Notes under the pieces: generated by a model | The model's input: only the letters and a program-made list of their open reading frames with translations | The model's database searches: none | What the model was told of the DNA's origin: nothing | Position numbers and translations under genes: made by a program | Shown: in pieces, positions 50,507 to 63,100 of the stretch | Numbering within the stretch: position 1 is the first letter of the stretch | How the letters are laid out: each line of letters starts with the position of its first letter | NCBI RefSeq assembly: GCF_039535785.1 | Contig: NZ_BAAAXV010000009.1 | Location: forward strand, 434,001 to 498,000 | DNA length: 64,000 bases | DNA from: Nonomuraea helvata | Lineage (GTDB): Bacteria > Actinomycetota > Actinomycetes > Streptosporangiales > Streptosporangiaceae | Direction: 5' to 3'

Positions 50507-51531
50507 GGCAGGCCCCACTTCGCGAACGTCTTGCGCAGATACGGCGTCTTGAACTTCGGATACGCCACCGTGGTCACGTCCCCGTCCGAGGTGTACCGCA
50601 TGTCCGGGTTGCTCTTGAGCCAGTCCAGCCAGGCCTCCGAGCAGAACTGCTTGCAGTCGCCCTTCTTCTCCATGACCTTGATCCGCGGGATCGCCACCGG
50701 GTCGAACGCCTTGCTGAAGGGCGACGCCGCGGGCGTGTACCCCGCCAGGAACGCGCCCTGGTGGTTGTACTCCTTGCCGCCGTGCATGGCCCACTCCCTC
50801 TGGGTCGGCGCGTTGCCGTACGGCAGGGCGATCGTGGTCGGGTTGATGCCGGTCAGGGAGTTGATCTGCTTGGCGATCGAGCCGATCTGCTCTTCGACCT
50901 CCTTGTGCGAGCGCCCGCGCAGGTTGATGTGGTCGCGGGTGTGGTTGCCGATGTCGAAGCCGTTCTCCTTGAGCCAGCCCAGCGTCTCGGCCTGCTCCTC
51001 ACGCACGGTCTTGCCGAACATGTCGCGGGTCACGTAGAACGTCGCCTTCGGGCGGAAGCCAGGGTTCTTGGCGGCCACGTCCTTCAGGATCGCGACGGCC
51101 GTGTTGGGCGCGGGAACGCCCACCTCGTTGAGGGTGAGCTGCGAAGGGGACGAGTCATCAAATGTCAGGACCACGGGGTGCTTGCCGGCCGGGATGTCGA
51201 TCTTGCCGGTCACCATCTCGGTGGCCGTGATCGGCACGTACCCCTCCCGAGCCAGCCGCTCCAGGTCCGCGCGGAACTGCTGCGGCGTCCTGTCGTCCGT
51301 CGTGGACGGCTTGTCGATGACCCGGTGGAACATGAGCACGGGGATCTGCCCCAGCTCGTTCGCCTTGACCTTGGCGGCGAACTGGGCCTTGGCGACCTTG
51401 GCCGCCTTGAGCTTCGCCGCGGCGTCGACCTTGGTGTCGGCCATCTTGACGGTGCTGGGCTGCGAGTCGCACCCGGTCAGGCTCGCCGCGGCGGCCAGCA
51501 GGCCCAGTCCACTGAGAATACGCAGTCGCAT
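50500..51531 (-). CDS. Polysaccharide deacetylase (NodB-type) lipoprotein
   Basis: A 343-residue exported carbohydrate esterase 4-type protein. Lipobox LTGC with cysteine 21; a lysine/alanine-rich helical linker follows. NodB motif 1 is LTFDDSS and motif 2 is HTRDHINL. The expected third motif is in ALPYGN. It should remove acetyl groups from surface polysaccharide or peptidoglycan. The second aspartate of the TFDD motif is present. The start is the ATG at 51531; an upstream GTG (51549) is possible. The 3' end overlaps the reductase gene by seven bases (convergent). Confidence 0.9.
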
Positions 51532-51610
51532 CCGAACCCCCCGAGACACGTACGACTGTTGCTGTGGGGGCTCTTACCCAGCTGATCAACTACGGCACGC
51601 CGCGCCACCG

Positions 51611-52345
51611 TCAAGAGATGGTCTGGGAACCACGCAGGTCAGGGAGGGGGTCGCGGGCCAGGATGAGTTTGGTGGTCTTCGCGGCATATGCGGTCGGGGC
51701 GTCGTCCCAGTCGGCGGTCAGGGTGGTGACGCGTTCGGCGGGGAAGCCGGTGCGGTGGACGAAGTCGAGCAGGGCGGGCAGGTTCGCGCGGGCGTGGGAG
51801 ACGCCGACGCGGAGGGTGGCGTCGGTGGCGTACATGCGCATGAGAGGCAGGCGGGTGCCGGTGGCCAGGTAGTAACCGACCGCGGTGCAGACCCCGCCGG
51901 GCGCCAGCGAGCGCAGCGCCGTCCGGAGCCCGCCGGCCCGTGAGATCGCCTCCACGACGACGTCGTACGCCCGGCGCGGCCGGCTGCCGGCGTGGGCCCG
52001 CGCGCCGAAGGACTCGGCGATGCGCCGTCGCGCGGGGTCGTCGTCGAAGTAGTCGACGAGGTCCGCGCCGAGGGCCACGGCCAGCCCCGCGGCATACAGG
52101 CCGATGCTCTTGGCGCCGCCGCCCAGGATCAGCACCGTGCCGCCGTCCCGGGCCAAGGGGGCGACGGCCCGCCAGGCGTCGGCGAGGTTGTCACTGGCCG
52201 CCGCGACGCGTGCGGCGGGGATGCCGTCGGGGACCGGGACGAGCATGTGGTCGGCGAACGGGACGCGGATCCGATCGGCGATCATGCCGCCCCAAGAGCC
52301 GCCGGCCGGTCCACACCCGTAGGCCGCCAGCACCTCGCCACCGAC
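51611..52345 (-). pseudogene. Zinc-type alcohol dehydrogenase (MDR), N-terminally truncated
   Basis: The readable part (from about 52333) corresponds to the C-terminal cofactor domain of a medium-chain dehydrogenase: AYGCGPAGGSWGGMIADRIRVPFADHMLVPVPDG, then VLILGGGAKSIGLYAAGLAVALGADLVDYF. The catalytic GroES-like N-terminal domain with its zinc ligands (about 120 residues) is missing. Upstream DNA changes abruptly to a transposase-like fragment. The protein would be inactive as a zinc dehydrogenase. Confidence 0.75.
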
Positions 52346-52497
52346 GCTGGTGGCGCATTTCGCCGGTGGAGTCGGTGTAGTAGGAGCGGGCCCAAAAGCG
52401 ACCCTCCCACAGGTATGCGCGGACGTGCGCGCTGGACTCCTGGCGCAGATACAGCAGCATCGTCACCGTCTCTGCTGCCACACCCATACCGCAGCAA
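52346..52497 (-). mobile_element. Possible IS200/IS605-type transposase fragment
   Basis: A minus-strand frame reads ...SSAHVRAYLWEGRFWARSYYTDSTGE..., resembling the LW-x-RFWSPSYY region of IS200/IS605 TnpA transposases. Only about 40 residues are present. It abuts the broken alcohol dehydrogenase gene. The assignment rests on this short motif. Confidence 0.5.
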
Positions 52498-52640
52498 CGA
52501 TCGAGATCCCGGAAAGCTACGGGTTATTCCGCTGCAGGCCCTAAGGATGACAAGAACCCTGCGATAGAAGACGGTTACGCACGGTGCCGCGGGAGCCCCT
52601 GGGTGAGACTCCTGCGGGCAACCAGACCGGCAATCACAGC

Positions 52641-52967
52641 CTATTCAGGAAGCACGAATAGAAGCCCCGAAATAGCGATACCCAAGATAGCCGAAAAAAT
52701 CTGCATGACGCGCGATCGAACCGGCAGAGCACAAGAGACAATTGCAGGAATATAGGCCGACTGCAGCATCCAACGGACGATTATTAGCATATCCTCGTCT
52801 ATCTTGCCTGGAGACATGTCATCCCACCATGCATATTCGTAAACGGGAATTAGCTGGCTGGATACGGCGAGCAGAGAAGCCACCAAAAAAAGCAACACCC
52901 AGAGGACTCTCCAGACGACCAACCCTGCGGTACCGCCGGGTCGAATCCCGTTAACAGGCGTAGTCAC
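52641..52967 (-). CDS. Three-helix membrane protein, candidate immunity protein
   Basis: A 108-residue protein with three hydrophobic segments (about 16-40, 60-80 and 84-107). Its GTG start at 52967 follows GGAGGG placed directly after the RHS toxin's stop codon (TGA immediately followed by GGAGGG), so the two genes are translationally tied. GC is clearly lower than in the surrounding core. No catalytic motif. I infer that it protects the cell from the lysozyme-like tip of the RHS protein by sitting in the membrane, as many polymorphic-toxin immunity proteins do. I recognise no family. Confidence 0.75.
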   Translation of the reverse strand: MTTPVNGIRPGGTAGLVVWRVLWVLLFLVASLLAVSSQLIPVYEYAWWDDMSPGKIDEDMLIIVRWMLQSAYIPAIVSCALPVRSRVMQIFSAILGIAISGLLFVLPE

Positions 52968-52977
52968 ATAACCCTCC

Positions 52978-54147
52978 TCAGATGCTCACAGTGGCACCGT
53001 AGATAAGGTGCTTTACAGTCGGCAAGGACTTCATGAAGCGATCACCATACGCACGTGCGTCCGGACCGGAGCCATTATAGGCCGTTGCAACTCGGCGCAG
53101 CTCCGACTCCGTCCAGGCGCCGCCCTTTTGGTCGTGCAGGTTCCTCAAATTCTTAGCGGCAAGGAACAGACCCCCCGCCGGACTCTCAAGCAGATCCATG
53201 ATCTGCTCCGCCAGGGTCGCATCCACTGATTTATAGCCCAAGAGAGATTTCGCGAGCCTGAACTGAATGGAGAGCGGACCAAAAGATGTATTCAAAGCCG
53301 CCTCTTTGTTGCCCGTGAGCGTTCGAATATTGAAAGCCTGCCGATCGAGCGGAGGCGCCCCGCCTACTTCTTGATAGGCAATACCAGCGAGAACATAGCC
53401 CGGCACGCCCCAGTAGGCGGCCGCACCAGCAATGACATTCTTGTACGCTTTGATCCATCTCTCTTTGAAATCCGTCACGTACTTACGAGCCTTCTCCTTA
53501 CTGCCGATCATCAACCAGTTTTTATACTTGGCCGCATCCCAGCTGGTCCACTCCGGCCCCTCCACCTTCGCCCAAAGGCGCGCAAACTCATCGGCCGCTC
53601 GATGCTCAGCCGATTTCGAAGTGCTGACCGGGGGACCCTCCGCGCAAGTTATATAACAGCCGTCTGGGTGTGTCGGAAATTGGTTGTGATATGCGGCAGT
53701 AATTGCCCACATAACTCCGAGAGCTTCATCGTCGACGCTCGGATCATACTTGCTCATGAAGTCGAGCTGAGCTGCCCAGTTGGCGTCCCAAAAGTCGATG
53801 ACCAGCCCGTCCGCCCTCTTCGGCACGGGCCGGCCGTTGGGCATGACTCTCATGCCCAACCTCGCGATTTCGTCGTCGCCAAGCCAGAATTTCTTTTCGT
53901 TCTCCAGTTGGATCATGTGGGACCAGCTTGGATCGACGACGGCGCCAGCACAGCCCCAGATGTCGCAGGCCACAGCCCCACCCCCGATTTCTTCTCTGCC
54001 GCAGGGGCCGATGCACTGTCCGCCTCCCAACGAGCCGGAGCTGCTGTAGCCGCCTGCAGGGATGGTGGTGTAGCTACCATTCGATCCGGAGTAGCTGGAG
54101 CCACCGTAGCCAGATCCGGCGAGCGAGCCGCTGTCGATGACGGTGTA
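52978..54147 (-). other. Toxin tip region after the DPTGH boundary
   Basis: Coding part for residues 3005-3393. A glycine/serine/tyrosine-rich linker with paired cysteines comes first (to about 3055), then a region of unknown fold, then the lysozyme-like domain (about 3230-3385). GC falls markedly towards the 3' end compared with the RHS repeats. Such tips are exchanged as modules with their immunity genes. Confidence 0.7.
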
Positions 54148-57100
54148 GTGGCCGGTGGGGTCGATGCCGGTGAGGGGTGAGGCGTTGGCGTAGGTGTAGC
54201 GGTTGGCCTGGATGGAGGGGTTGGGGTTGAGGGCGGCGGTGTCGCGGCTGGTGAAGGTGCCGGTGTTGGGCTGGTACCAGCGGGCGTGCATGTTGACCTT
54301 GCCGGTATCTGGGTCGGTGTATTCCCCCTGGTAGCCGAGGCCGACCTTGGTGCCGGTCTGGGCGGTGACCGTGCCGAACGGGTCGTAGGCGGTAGAGGTC
54401 TGCAGGCTGGTGGTGAAGGTGGCCACCAGGTCACCGTGTAGGTCGCTGAGCGCCGCCACTGCCGCGCTGGTGCCTTCCTTGAGACCGAGCAGTCCGCCGC
54501 CGGCATCGCGGGCGTACTTGGCCTGGACGGCGCCGCTGCTATCGATGATGGCGGCCAGGTCGTTGCTCAGCCCGGCGTAGGCGAAGGTCTGCTTGGTGGT
54601 GCCGCGGATGCGGCTGGTCGTCCGGTTGAGGGCGTCGTAGCTGTAGAGGCTGTCGCCGTCGGCGATGAGCCGGTCGAAGGCGTCGAAGGTGTAGTTGGTG
54701 GTGGCGCCCGCCTTGGTGCTGGTGGCCAGGGTGCCGCGCGGCGTGTAGGTGTAGTCAGTGCCGTCGCCGCTGGTGAGACGGTTGCGCTCGTCGTAGGTGA
54801 ACGTCGCGTTACCGGCCTTGGTGCGGTTGCCGGCGGCGTCCCACTCATAGGCGGTGGTGGCGCCGCCGGGGGCGGTCCAGGAGGTGAGGCGTCCGGCGTG
54901 GTCGTAGCCGTAGGTGTTGGTGCCCGCCCCGGCCAGGCCCGTGGTGGTCTTGGTGGTGAGGTTGTCGTCCTTGTCCCACCCGTAGGTGATCTGGGCGAGC
55001 TGAGTGCCGGAGCCGTTCTTCAGCGTCTGGCCGGTGACGCGGTCCATGTTGTCGTAGTCGATAGTCTGGGTGCTGGCCGTGCCGCTGGTGGCGGTGATGG
55101 TCTTCAGCCGGCTGGCCGGGTCGTAGCCGTAGGTCAGAGTACGGCCGGTGACCGGGTCAGTGGCGGTTTCGAGGCGGTTGGCCTTGTCCCAGGTGAAGGT
55201 GGAGGTACCTGCGGCGTCGATGCGCTGGTTGGGGTTGCCGAGTTCATCGTATCCGTAGGCCGTCTCCTGTGTGGTGCCGCGGGAAACCTTCAACGGCAGG
55301 CCACGGTCGTTGAAGTCGACCGTCAAATCGCCGGCAGTCGTTGGGCGGTTGGCCAGGTCGTAACCGAAGGTGCGCTCCGCTGTTGTGGCGCCGCCGCCTG
55401 CGCCGGTTTCCTTGGTGAGGCGGCCCAGGTGGTCGAAGGTGCGGTCGATGCGTACGCCGCCGGGCTGGACAGTGGCGACCTGGTTGCCTGCCTTGTCGTA
55501 GATCTGGGTCCAGGTGCGGTCCGCCGGGTTCGGGTGGGTGGCGGTGGACGGTTCGGTCACCGTTTCGACCAGGCCGAGGGTGTTGTAGCTGGTCCAGGTG
55601 GCGTTGCCGCGGCCGTCGGTGAGCCGGGTGCGTGCGCCCGTGGCGTCGTAGCCGAAGCTTGTGGTGATCTGTTCACTGGCCGAGACCGGTTCGATGAGTG
55701 AGGTGGTCCGGTCCAGCGCGTCGAAGGTCTGGGTGGTGACGTGGCCCTCGGGCGATGTGGCGCTGATCTGGTTGCCCGCCGCGTCATAGCCGTAGCCGAA
55801 GGCGCGTAACACCGCGCCGGTTGAGTCCAGGTCCTTGACCGCGGTCTTGCGGCCGGCCAGGTCGTATTCGGCGGTGATGGCGTTACGGTTCGGATCGGTG
55901 GTCTTGATCAGACGGCCAGCCAGGTCGTAGTCCATGCTGGTCTTGTTCGTCAGCGGGTCCGTCACGGTTTTGACCTCGCCCGCGGCATTCACGGTATAAG
56001 ACGTTGCCTTGCTGCCCGGTGCCGTCTGCTTGACCAGGCGGCCGGCGTCGTCGTACTCCATGGCCGTGGTGTAAGCGGCGCTGGCGGGCTTGCGTTCGAT
56101 CTGCGTGGCGGTGATCTGCCGGCCGAGATCGTCGTAGGTGGCCTCGCTGCGTGCGCCAGTCGGGTCGACGGTGGCCAGCTTCTCCCCAGCCAGGTCGTAC
56201 TCGCTCACCCACGTGCCCGCCGTCTGCCCCTCCGGAGCAGGGTCGGTGATGCGGACTTGGCGGCCGAGCTTGTCGTAGTCGAACGTGGTCGTGTAGCCGC
56301 GCGGATCGGTAGAGGAGATCAACTGCCCGGCAGCGTCGTAGGAGTACGAAGTGGTGGGAGTGACCGCGGTGCCGCCGGGTGGAGTGTAGCTGGGAGCGCG
56401 TCGGCCGGTCAGACGTCCGGCCTTATCAAACACGGAGGTTACGGTACGGCCTTCGGCGTCCGTCTCGTTGGTCTTGGCACCGAGTGTGTCGTAGCCGAAG
56501 TGGACCGTGGGGCGTGCGTCGGTAGCTTTACCAGCCTTTTCCACCTTGACCTGCGGACCTGTGGCCTCGACCAGACGTCCCAGCGCGTCATAGCGCATCT
56601 CGGTGGTGAAGTCGGCCTTGTTGGCGCCGTCAGCGTTTCCGCGAGGGTCGGTGGAGGCGGTGGCTAGACCGCGGTCGTCGTAGGTGACGGTGGAGACGAG
56701 GTCCACGTCGCCGTTTTCGACGGTCGTCCTGGTGAGCAGGTTCGTCTTGTTGTAGGCGTACTCGGTGATCTCGGTACGGGTGGATCCGGTGCCAGTACGG
56801 GTGGTTTTGATCGTGTTGTCGTTGGCGTCGTAGGTGAAGACGGTCTTGCGGTTCAGGTCGCTGGGGTCAAGGGTCTGCGAGGTCAAGCGACCGGCCGCGT
56901 CGTAAACGGAGCCGGTCGTTACCTTTCCGCCGCCCGTGACCAGCTTGGTCTGGTTCCCGGCGTCGTCGTAGGTGTGGTCCTCCAGGACCACATCGCGTGC
57001 AGCGGTGGTGGAGCCGTTCAGCTTGACAGCGGTAGCGGTCTTCTGGGCCAGCAGGTTGTTGTCGAAGTAGGTGAACGTGGTCTTGCGGCCCATGGCATCA

Positions 57101-60100
57101 GAGTGCGCGGCCAGGCGACCGCCGGGATCATAGCTGAACGACTCCAGCACCACGTCCTTGGCCGGCTCCGGATTGACCGGGCTACCGGTCCACTCCTTCA
57201 GCGTCTTCGACGCCAGCTCACCACGCTTGCTGTAGCCGTATTCGACCACCGCACCCTTGGCGTCGGTCACCGTTGCCAAGCCGCCGATGGCGTTCCAGCT
57301 CTGGCGGACGACACCGCCCTCGGGGTCTGTGGCGGTTTCGACTCGGCCGTGGGTGTCGTAGGTGTAGGCGGTGGCGCGCTCGACGTCTCCGCCGGTCAGG
57401 TCGCTGATGGTTTCGCTGAGCCTGTTGTTATCCGGGTCATAGCCGTACGTGGTGCGCTTGGTGTGAGTGACGCCGGACACCTCGTTCTTCACACCCGGCT
57501 CGGTCTGCGTTACCACTCGCCCCACTTCGTCGTAGGTGATGGCGGTTTTGACCCCATCCGGATGGGCCTGCGACACCTCCGACTTCTCCCGCAGCCGACC
57601 CAGCGCGTCGTAACTCAGCTTGACCAGAAGCCCTTCGGGGTCGCGCTGCTCAGCCAAATCACCGGCAGCCGTATAGCGGTAAGTCCACGTGTTGTCCCTA
57701 GGGTCCGTCTGCGAGGCGATCAAGCCAGCCGGCGTGGTGCCACCGCCGACCGCCGGCTCAGTGCCGTCGGTGTAGGTGACGGCGACCGAGCGGCCGTTCG
57801 GAAAGTCCGCCGTGGCCGGGGTGGTCTCCTTGGTCTGCTCGCCGAAGCTGTTGTAGGACCAGCTGGTCATGTAGGTCTCATCGCTCGCCGACGCCGATCG
57901 GCCATCGCGATGCCTAATCTTGAGATCGTTGCGCGGGTCGAACGGGTCCTCGGCGTTGACGTAGTAGGAGAAGTACTCGCTGGCGCAGACGCCCGCCGTA
58001 CGACATGTCTTCTTGGACAGCAAGTTGCCGCGCGCGTCGGAGGCCATCTCCACCACGTTGTCATTCGGGTCATACACCTTGGCCAAATAGCCGCCGGTGT
58101 CGTAGCCGTAGCTGGTCTTCATCCCGAGCTGATCGGTCGTCGAGACCTGCCGGTTGCCGCGATCGGCGTCAGCGACGTAGGTGATAGTCCCGTTCAGCGG
58201 ATCGGTCACGGTGACGGTGGCAAACGTGGAAACCGTGGTCTCCTTGATGTAGACCGGCGCCGACAGCTTCCACGTCCCATCGTTGCTGTCGGTGTGCGCG
58301 GTCAGGCGCCCACCGTCGGCGTTGTAGGTGTTCTTCGCATCCACCCGCCCGGACGGCAGAGTGGCCTGGGTCAGCTGAGGCTGCGGCAACCGGGCCGCGT
58401 AGTGGGTGGCGACGACGGCCGCGCCCAGCGGCTTGCCGTAGACCGCCACCTCGTCGATGTCGCCGTTGAACGGGAAGATCGCCGTGGAACTGGTCGTGTA
58501 CGGCCAGGACGACGAGCCATACCCGGACCCGATCCTGGTCTCCCATTGGTCGCCCTGCTTGATCTCACCCGCCAGGGTGCCGGCAATCTGGCCGTCCAGG
58601 AACAACGTCTGGGTGTTGAACGCACCCGACAGGACGACATGGTGCCACTGGCCGTCATTGACCGTGGCGGCCGAGGTGATCGGGGTATGCGCGCCGGTAT
58701 AGAACTGACCGCGCAGCTTCCCATCCGTCCCCACATACACCACAGGGGTGAACGCCGAGGGGGTGTTGGAGGCCGAGTTCTGCTCCCCGATCACGGTGCC
58801 GGACGTGGTGGTCTTGAACCACGCCTCCACCGACAGGTAACCACCCTTGCCGCTGAGCGTCGCCTGCGGCAGCGCCACATAGGTGGAGCTGGTCGTGCCC
58901 TTGAAACGCATCGCCGTATCCGGCGAGCTGCTCAGCGCACCCGGCACCTGGGCAACCAGATCAGCCGTAGCGCCGGTGAGCTTGGCCTCTTCGCTGGTGA
59001 TGTTCCATCCGGCCGAGTTCGCGATCTTCGTGCCAGTGGCCGTCGCGGTCTCGCCCAAGCGCCAGTAGCCTTCCGGTGCTGTGTCGATGACGGCGCTGCG
59101 GTAGCGGGAGGCGTCGGTGTAGGCGTAGACGGTGCAGGCCGTGCTGGAGGTGGGCGGGCAGACCTTGACCAGCTTGTCGCCGTCGTAGCTGTAGCTCCAG
59201 GTGATCGGAGTGCCGTTGACCGGATCGGTGGACACGCTGGTGACGTGGGCGCCGGTCCAGGTGAAGGTCAGCGATCGGCCGCCAGTGGCGGTGGCCTTGG
59301 CCAACTTGCCGTCCGCACCGTAAGACAGATCCTGGCTGCGCCCCCGATTATCGGTGATCTTGGTGAGGCGGCCCGCCGAATTGAACCAGTAGGAGGTGGC
59401 GGACTTATCCATCAGCCGCCAGCCGCCCCCCGTCTGCGCGGCCAGAGTGGCGAAAGTGCCCGCAGGTGATGCGTAGCTACCGTCGCTCTTGGCGGCGAAG
59501 CGCATCTGCTCACCGGACGGGTAGGTAATCAATAGGCTGGAGGTCTGTGGCTCCGGCTCCAGCCGCATATCCCACCGCGTCGACCAGCCCGCACCGAACA
59601 CGCCCGTGCTTCGCGGGTCCAGACTGTTGTAGGTGCGCGTCACCGACAACGGCGGACCCACCACCGGCATCGACACATCCGTGGCCGTGGTGGCGTAGTT
59701 ACCGGAGGAGTAGTTGAAGTCGCGGTTCTGAGTACCGCCGGCAAGCATCGAGTTGATGGTGCCCTGCTCCGGCGCCGGAGTGAACGTCCGCCAGGCCGAG
59801 GTCACTTCGGTGGTACTGGTCGCCGCCTTGGCCATCCACCAATACGTCTTACCCCACGTCAGTTTGCCATCGGGCACCTGCCAGGCGCCCGTGGTCGTCC
59901 AGTTGGGAGAGCTCTCACACCACGTCCAGTTCGGCTGGGTGCCCTCACACACCTGGAACCAGTACTGCACCGGCGCCTCGTTGATCGGCCGGGCGTGCGC
60001 CGACAACGTCGGGGTCAGGCTGCCGACCTGGGAGTTGTTCTCAGGTGCGAAGGTCTCAAACGGCAGCGCACTGATACGCGCGTACACCCAATCTGACCAC

Positions 60101-63100
60101 ACCCCACTGACCCCAGAGGCGGTCGTTGCACGTGCTCGCCACCGAATCAACCAGCCGTCCTTCAGCTTGTTGGTCGGCACGACCGCCCAGGCATTCGTCC
60201 CAGTCGCGTACTCCTTATCGGATGAGCCGGCCCAGATCTGACCCGTCCCCTGGCTCGCAACGGCTGGATCGTGCTCCACCTCGACGTCTAGCTTCATCTG
60301 CCGGTTTTCCGGGTCGGTGAACTTCGCATACAGCCAAGGCGTCAAGGTGCCCGCGGTCCACGATGCCGTTCCGCGGACGGCCGGATCCATGCCCAGCCCC
60401 TCCACAGTGGGCTTTTTCAGGTCAATCTTGGTGGTCTGCCAGTCCGACCACGGGCCGGTCACGCCGGAGGTGGTCTTGCCCTGCACTCGCCAGCGCACTA
60501 GCCACCCGTCCTGCAGTTTGCCGGCCGGGATCTGCACCCACGCCTTCGAACCCGAGTCAGCGGCCTGCGTGCCAGCGCCGGCGTAGATCAGCCCAGTGCC
60601 CTGAGTAGGCATGCTCGGGTCATGCTCGACCTGCACGCTGAGGTACGACGAGCGGCTTTCTGGGTCGGTGACCTGCGCATATGCCCATGGCGTCAACGAC
60701 GAGACCGTCCACAAGCCCGCGCTTTGCGTACCCGGTGTGACTCCGAGACCCGCCACTGTGGGCTTCTTCAGGTCAACCTTGGATGATTGCCAGTCCGACC
60801 AGACACCAGCCACGCCATTGGTGGTAACACCCTGAACCCGCCAGCGGATCAGCATGCCATCCACCAGCTTGCCGGTTGGCACCTGCACCCAGGCGTTGGA
60901 GCCCGACGCATACGCGGTCGTACCCTTGCCCGACCAGATCAGGCCCGATCCCTGACCACTAAGAGGGTCGTATTCGACCTCCGCAGCAAGATAGGACGCT
61001 GCACCGTTAGCAGAGACCACCTTCATGTAGAACTGCGGGGTCAGCGAGGAAAAGGTCCAGGCGTCTGAGCTCTGGGTTGCCGGTATCGCTCCTAGGCCTG
61101 AGCCTGCGGGCTTGCTGATCTCAATCTTGCTCGTTTGCCACTCCGACCACGGGCCCGTTATCGGCGAAGTCGTTCCGTTCTCGCCCGCCAAGCCACGTAC
61201 TCGCCACCGAATCAACCAGCCGTCCTGCAACTTCCCCGACGGCACCGCCGGCGAAGTAATCACACTGTTGACCTGACTCGTCGTCACCGGCGTCTGCGCC
61301 GACCAGATCAACCCCGAACCCTGACCCGCCGCCGACGGATCATGCTCCACCTCAACACCCAAACCAAAATACGGAACATTATTCGGATACGACACCACCG
61401 CACTGAACAACGGCGACGTCCCCGACAACGCCCACACCCCCGACGCCAACTGCCCCGGCGTCGCATTCAACGACGACACCGTCGGCTTGTTGATATCGAT
61501 CCGCGCCGCCTGCCACTCCGACCACGGGCCCGTTATCGGCGAAGTCGTTCCGTTCTCGCCCGCCAAGCCACGTACTCGCCACCGAATCAGCCAGCCGTCC
61601 TGCAACTTCCCTGACGGCACCGCCGGCGAAGTAATCACACTGTTGACCTGACTCGTCGTCACCGGCGTCTGCGCCGACCAGATCAACCCCGAACCCTGAC
61701 CCGCCGCCGACGGATCATGCTCCACCTCAACACCCAAACCAAAATACGGAACATTATTCGGATACGACACCACCGCACTGAACAACGGCGACGTCCCCGA
61801 CAACGCCCACACCCCCGACGCCAACTGCCCCGGCGTCGCATTCAACGACGACACCGTCGGCTTGTTGATATCGATCCGCGCCGCCTGCCACTCCGACCAC
61901 GGGCCCGTTATCGGCGAAGTCGTTCCGTTATCACCCGCCAGACCACGTACTCGCCACCGAATCAGCCAGCCGTCCTGCAACTTCCCTGACGGCACCGCCG
62001 GCGAAGTAATCACACTGTTGACCTGACTCGTCGTCACCGGCGTCTGCGCCGACCAGATCAACCCCGAACCCTGACCCGCCGCCGACGGATCATGCTCCAC
62101 CTCAACACCCAAACCAAAATACGGCTCATTGTTCGGATACGACACCGCCGCACTGAACAACGGCGACGTCCCCGACAACGCCCACACCCCCGACGCCAAC
62201 TGCCCCGGCGTCGCATTCAACGACGACACCGTCGGCTTGTTGATATCGATCCGCGCCGCCTGCCACTCCGACCACGGGCCCGTTATCGGCGAAGTCGTGC
62301 CGTTATCACCCGCCAAGCCACGTACTCGCCACCGAATCAGCCAGCCGTCCTGCAACTTCCCTGACGGCACCGCCGGCGAAGTAATCACACTGTTGACCTG
62401 GCTCGTCGTCACCGGCGTCTGCGCCGACCAGATCAACCCGGAACCCTGACCCGCCGCCGACGGATCATGCTCCACCTCAACACCCAAACCAAAATACGGC
62501 TCATTGTTCGGATACGACACCGCCGCACTGAACAACGGCGACGTCCCCGACAACGCCCACACCCCCGACGCCAACTGCCCCGGCGTCGCATTCAACGACG
62601 ACACCGTCGGTTCATCGACGGTTAGCCGCAAATGCCGTTCACCAGCCGCTCGGACTGCCATGACAGGCCGTGGCAGCCCCGCGGCGCTGGCCGGCGATGT
62701 GGATGGCGCCTTGGAAGTTGCTGTGTTTGCTGCGGAACTCTGCGCCCATGCTGGTTCCGGAGAGACCCCAGCACCGTGCTTCTCCCGGGCAGAAGGTTTC
62801 GGCTCCCAGGTCAACGGTGGGGGCGTCTTCAACCCACCCTTAGCGGGTTCCTCAGTCACAACGTGAGGACTTTCCAGCGGCAATGCGCCCTTGGGTCGCT
62901 TCGGATCCCGTTTGGCCGATCTATCGACGGCTTTGGTTGCCTGGGACGAAACCAGCGTCGGCAAGGTCTTCGCGGACCCGAAAGCCTGTTTCGGCGTCTC
63001 CGGAGCGCCATGGAAACCGACGGCCGCAACCGATTCAGCCGCATCGGCAACCGCTGGTAAAGGCTGCAAACTCAGCAGCCCGGACACCAGACTCACCAGG

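Noticed and set aside
52920..52950. T-loop-like GGTCGAATCCC suggesting a tRNA
   Set aside because: No matching acceptor, D or anticodon stems around it, and it lies in the start of the immunity-candidate gene.
56974..59469. Long plus-strand open frame (about 830 codons) antisense to the RHS gene
   Set aside because: It mirrors the repetitive high-GC RHS coding frame, has arginine/valine-rich low-complexity sequence, no motifs and no ribosome-binding site.
61111..62610. CRISPR array
   Set aside because: Repeats are 375 bp, contiguous and coding, with no spacers.
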